In this document: one piece after another, positions 16,722 through 19,135 of the stretch
Position numbering within the stretch: the first letter of the stretch is position 1
How the letters are laid out: every line of letters starts with the position of its first letter
Assembly: GCA_002887195.1 (NCBI GenBank)
Contig: PJAB01000916.1
Span: forward strand, 1 to 19,135
Reading direction: 5' to 3'
Length of the DNA stretch: 19,135 bases
Source: Chrysochromulina parva
Lineage: Eukaryota > Haptophyta > Prymnesiales > Chrysochromulinaceae
Program-made: the position numbers and the translations under genes
Notes under the pieces: model-generated
What the model saw: the letters and a program-made list of their open reading frames with translations, nothing else
Told to the model about the DNA's origin: nothing
The model's database searches: none

Positions 16722-18490
16722 TCACAGCATGGCGAAGTGCGTCTTAAGCTGCTTGAGCAGTTCGAGCGAATCGTGGTGGCCTTCGCAGAGCTGCAGCGCC
16801 TTGGTGGCGAGCTCGAAGGCCTCCTGGAAGTCTCCGAGCTTATAGGCGAGCAGCGCGCCGTTGAAGAACGGCTCGAATAGATGCGAGGCCATGCCCTGCA
16901 CCACGCGGAAGTTGGAGCGCGCCGCGTCGATGTTGCCCTTGCGCAGCTCGAGCACACCCAGATTGGAGTACGACTCGGCATGGTTTGCGTCGACGGAGAT
17001 CGAGATCTTAAAGGCTTGGTATGCGAGCCCGAGGTCGCCGATGCCGATGGCCACCTGCCGTGGGTGGCGGTGGGGGAGGCGAGAGGCGAGAGGCGAGAGG
17101 CGAGAGGTGAAGGCGCGAGAGAGGTGCGCGCGAGGAAGGGCATGGAAGAGGCGCGAGCGAGGGGCAGGCAGCCAGGCAGCCAGGGCGCACGGCACCATCA
17201 GAGGCGTGGGCCGTGCATCGTGGCGATGGCGCGCGCCGCGCGAAGCTGCACGCGGCGGAGGGGTTGGCGTCGTTCGGGCGTCGTGCGGCCCACCTGCCCA
17301 ATGTTATACCACACGTCCGCCATCGCGTCATCCGAGGCCATCGATAGCGCGCGATCGAGGCACGAGAGCGCCATGTCATACTGGGATGCGTAGAAGCAGC
17401 ACAGGCCGAGATTATTCCACAGCTCGGGCGTCGAGACTCCCATCTGCAGCATACGCCGGTAGAATCTCAAGGCGAGCTCAGGCTGGTCCGAGTAGAAGTG
17501 ATGCGCGGCGAGGCATGCCATCGCCTCGACGTTCGCAGGGTCCGCCTCGAGCACCATCTTGTGCATGGCGATGGCCTCCGTCTCCTCGTTGAGCGCCTCG
17601 TGCACGCGCGCGATGCCCAGCATGCAAGCCGGATCTCCCGGGAAGGCTTCGATCGCCTTCGTGTACACGTCGAGCGCATTCTTGGGTTGGTCGAGCCGTA
17701 GCGCAACCTTGGCGAGCTGCAGATACGCGACCACCATCGGCTGGTTCCGGATCGACGAGGCGAACTGCTTCTCCGCCTCTCGCAGCAACCCGAGCATGTA
17801 ATAGCATTTGCCCAATCGCTCCTTCCACCACCAGTCCTCAAAATTGGCAAGCTGGGTCGCGTAGTTGGCGAGCTCGAGCGCCTTGCGCGGGTTGTGGTCG
17901 TGGTACAGGATGTAATCAAAGAGCACCTTGGCCAGCTCGGGCCGCGCCGCGTACTTTTTGAGGTCGAGCCGCTCGACGCGGATGAACGGGCCGCCGGCCT
18001 CGGAGACCATCGACGCGGTGCCGAGTCGGACTAGCCGGCCGAGCGCCGTCACAGGCCGCGACGTGCCTGGCCGCGCGCCCTGCATCGCGCTCTCGATCCC
18101 ACCCTGCGTCCCCGGCCGCGCCGAGCCCGTGCCTGGTCGCGCGTAGCCCGAGAGCGGCCGGCCACTCGACGAGATCGGCCGCATGCCCGGCGTCCCCATC
18201 GCTGTGCCCGTCATCGGCCGTGAGAGCGACGTGCCCGGACGCGGCAACGTGGCGGTCGCATTTTCATCGAGCAGCGAATCCGCCATGCCCTCCTCCTCAA
18301 AGTCGGTGTCGTCGACCCACGCCTGCAGAGTGAGCGCGCGACACTTGAGGTACCACACGGCCTGGTCGTAAGGGTTGGCAGCGAGCAGCTCGGTGCACAG
18401 CGCGATGCAGTCGTCCCACTTGTGCTGCCGAAATAACCACTGCGCCTTGAAGACGGGGTCCAACTGCTGCGTGAGCTGCTCCGTGTCCAT
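16722..18490 (-). CDS. TTC8: Bardet-Biedl syndrome 8 protein / tetratricopeptide repeat protein 8, two exons
   Basis: Exons 18490-17294 and 17054-16722, intron 17055-17293 (239 nt, GTGGGC...CGGCAG, phase 0). Product is 509 residues, close to animal TTC8. The N-terminal TPR-like part (FRQHKWDDCIALCTELLAANPYDQ) is followed by the family's disordered RPGT/RPxT-rich linker (PRPGTSLSRPMTG, GRLVRLGTASM), then stacked TPRs including DWWWKERLGKCYYMLGL, HFYSDQPELALRFYRRMLQM and NLGLCCFYASQYDMALSC. Splicing joins DVWYNIGQ to VAIGIGDLGLAYQ, and the protein ends LKQLKTHFAML, as in BBS8. TTC8 is a subunit of the BBSome, the coat that moves membrane proteins in and out of cilia, so the organism is expected to be flagellated. 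An in-frame ATG 24 nt upstream is an alternative start. A TTCAAG run lies about 86-110 nt upstream. Confidence 0.96.
17076..17110. repeat. 7-bp tandem repeat x5 in the TTC8 intron
   Basis: GAGGCGA repeated, last unit GAGGTGA. On the sense strand it forms a pyrimidine-rich CTCGCCT tract about 20-55 nt before the acceptor, so it serves as the polypyrimidine tract. Confidence 0.85.
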
Positions 18491-18861
18491 GAAGGCTGCC
18501 GACGGCGCCAACAACCCAGGGACCCCAGGGAAATGTAAGTTTCGGAGGTGGACGCGTCGCGACGAGCGCCATTTTCAAGTACAAGTTCAAGTTCAAGTTC
18601 ACGTCCTGATACAACCGCTACAGGGGTCAGTCTAGTATTGTACGCAGAACAGCTTCAGTACAGCTAAGCTCGAAGGAGTGCTGCGACCACAGAGCGAGGC
18701 AGAGGCGGGAGGGCCACCGAGCGACCGACGTGTCGTGAGCCGCGGTGACCTGTGTCGACATCGTGAGAAGCGCGATGACGTCTCACTGAGGGACGTGGAC
18801 AGCTTTGGCAACGGAACCTCGCAGCAAGCCTGCCCGGCAACAAAGGCAACAAGGGACTGCA
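18491..18861. promoter_or_regulatory. Intergenic region upstream of TTC8
   Basis: 371 bp between the 3' end of the right-edge gene and TTC8, both leftward. Contains the oriented ACTTGA run described separately. No gene seen. Confidence 0.55.
18575..18606 (-). promoter_or_regulatory. ACTTGA hexamer run with adjacent ACGTGA, upstream of TTC8
   Basis: On the minus strand: GGACGTGAACTTGAACTT, then further ACTTG units. It points toward TTC8, about 86-110 nt before its ATG. The unit is six bases here instead of five, but the order (GTAT, ACGTGA, ACTTGA run) matches the PCNA promoter. Confidence 0.5.
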
Positions 18862-19135
18862 TCACCGCGCGTCCGGCTGCGCCGCCACCGCTTTCGCATC
18901 CCAGTTTTTCACGACCCGATGAGCAATCCACATCTTCGTCGGGAACCCAATTGGAGCCAGCACCTGAGGGCATGCAAACAAGGGCTTCAACGAGCGCCCG
19001 GCACGTGGCGCGCGTGCTGATCTCCCACCTTGTTGAGCAGAGCCCACTCCGCGGCCGCGCGCCCGGCAGGAGCGCCCTGCGCTTGGTTCGCCAGCTTTGC
19101 GAGGCTGGCATGCGTTGATGGTGCTCTGCGCTCGA
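18862..19135 (-). CDS. 3' end of an unrecognised gene (partial, two exons visible)
   Basis: Exons from beyond the window to 19029, and 18963-18862; intron 18964-19028 (65 nt, GTGGGA...CCTCAG, phase 0). The visible 68 residues are helical: SLAKLANQAQGAPAGRAAAE, WALLNK, then after the splice VLAPIGFPTKMWIAHRVVKN and a short basic tail. The unspliced frame ends in a stop 26 nt into the intron, whereas splicing joins two protein-like segments in phase, which is why I chose this model. The family is not recognised. The intron is much shorter than the others in the window. Confidence 0.55.
   Translation of the reverse strand, partial: RAQSTINACQPRKAGEPSAGRSCRARGRGVGSAQQGGRSARAPRAGRSLKPLFACPQVLAPIGFPTKMWIAHRVVKNWDAKAVAAQPDAR

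Noticed and set aside
18632..19111. 159-codon minus-strand frame at the right edge
   Set aside because: It reads through the proposed 65-nt intron in another frame and is Ser/Arg-rich; the spliced model gives better protein-like sequence.

Overview
This window looks like nuclear DNA of a unicellular, flagellated alga with a complex (red-lineage) plastid. A haptophyte-like organism is my best guess, not a demonstrated one. Three observations support this. Clear eukaryotic genes are present (PCNA, NAC-alpha, BBS8/TTC8), several with GT-AG introns. The BBSome gene implies a cilium. A short protein carries an ER-type signal peptide, then a transit region with a twin-arginine lumen signal, which is what a nuclear-encoded thylakoid-lumen protein of a complex plastid needs. 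Coding DNA is GC-rich.

Layout from left to right: a SET-domain methyltransferase (-); a predicted thylakoid-lumen protein (+); PCNA (-) and NAC-alpha (+), which share a divergent promoter; an ADPRM-type metallophosphatase (+); 1.3 kb of non-coding, unusual DNA; a three-exon gene (-) for a LamG / RG-rich / C2H2 zinc-finger protein; a secreted-looking glycoprotein gene of unknown family (-), with a 17-bp inverted-repeat structure beside its 5' end; 1.2 kb without a convincing gene; a weak ORF (-); a glutamine-rich coiled-coil gene (-); BBS8/TTC8 (-); and the 3' end of an unrecognised gene (-) running off the right edge. I reconstructed six introns by hand; every acceptor is CAG and five of six donors begin GTG.

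Two observations stand out. (1) Both introns of the LamG/RG/zinc-finger gene carry a near-identical segment of about 113 bp. On the sense strand each segment has the complete layout of a C/D-box snoRNA: terminal stem GGCGC/GCGCC, C box GUGAUGA, D' CUGA, C' GUGAUGA or GUGACGA, D CUGA, 88-89 nt in all. Both guide stretches are identical in the two copies, so the gene appears to host a duplicated methylation-guide snoRNA. (2) Five genes in the window have a short tandem run of TTGAC/ACTTGA units upstream of the start codon, and in all five the run points in the direction of that gene. It sits next to an ACGTGA core in three of them and next to TATA(A/C) in the other two. This looks like a recurrent, strand-oriented promoter module.

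The known genes are housekeeping functions: DNA replication clamp, nascent-chain chaperone, nucleotide-diphosphate clean-up, ciliary trafficking and photosynthesis. Apart from the divergent PCNA/NAC-alpha promoter I see no sign that they act as one pathway.
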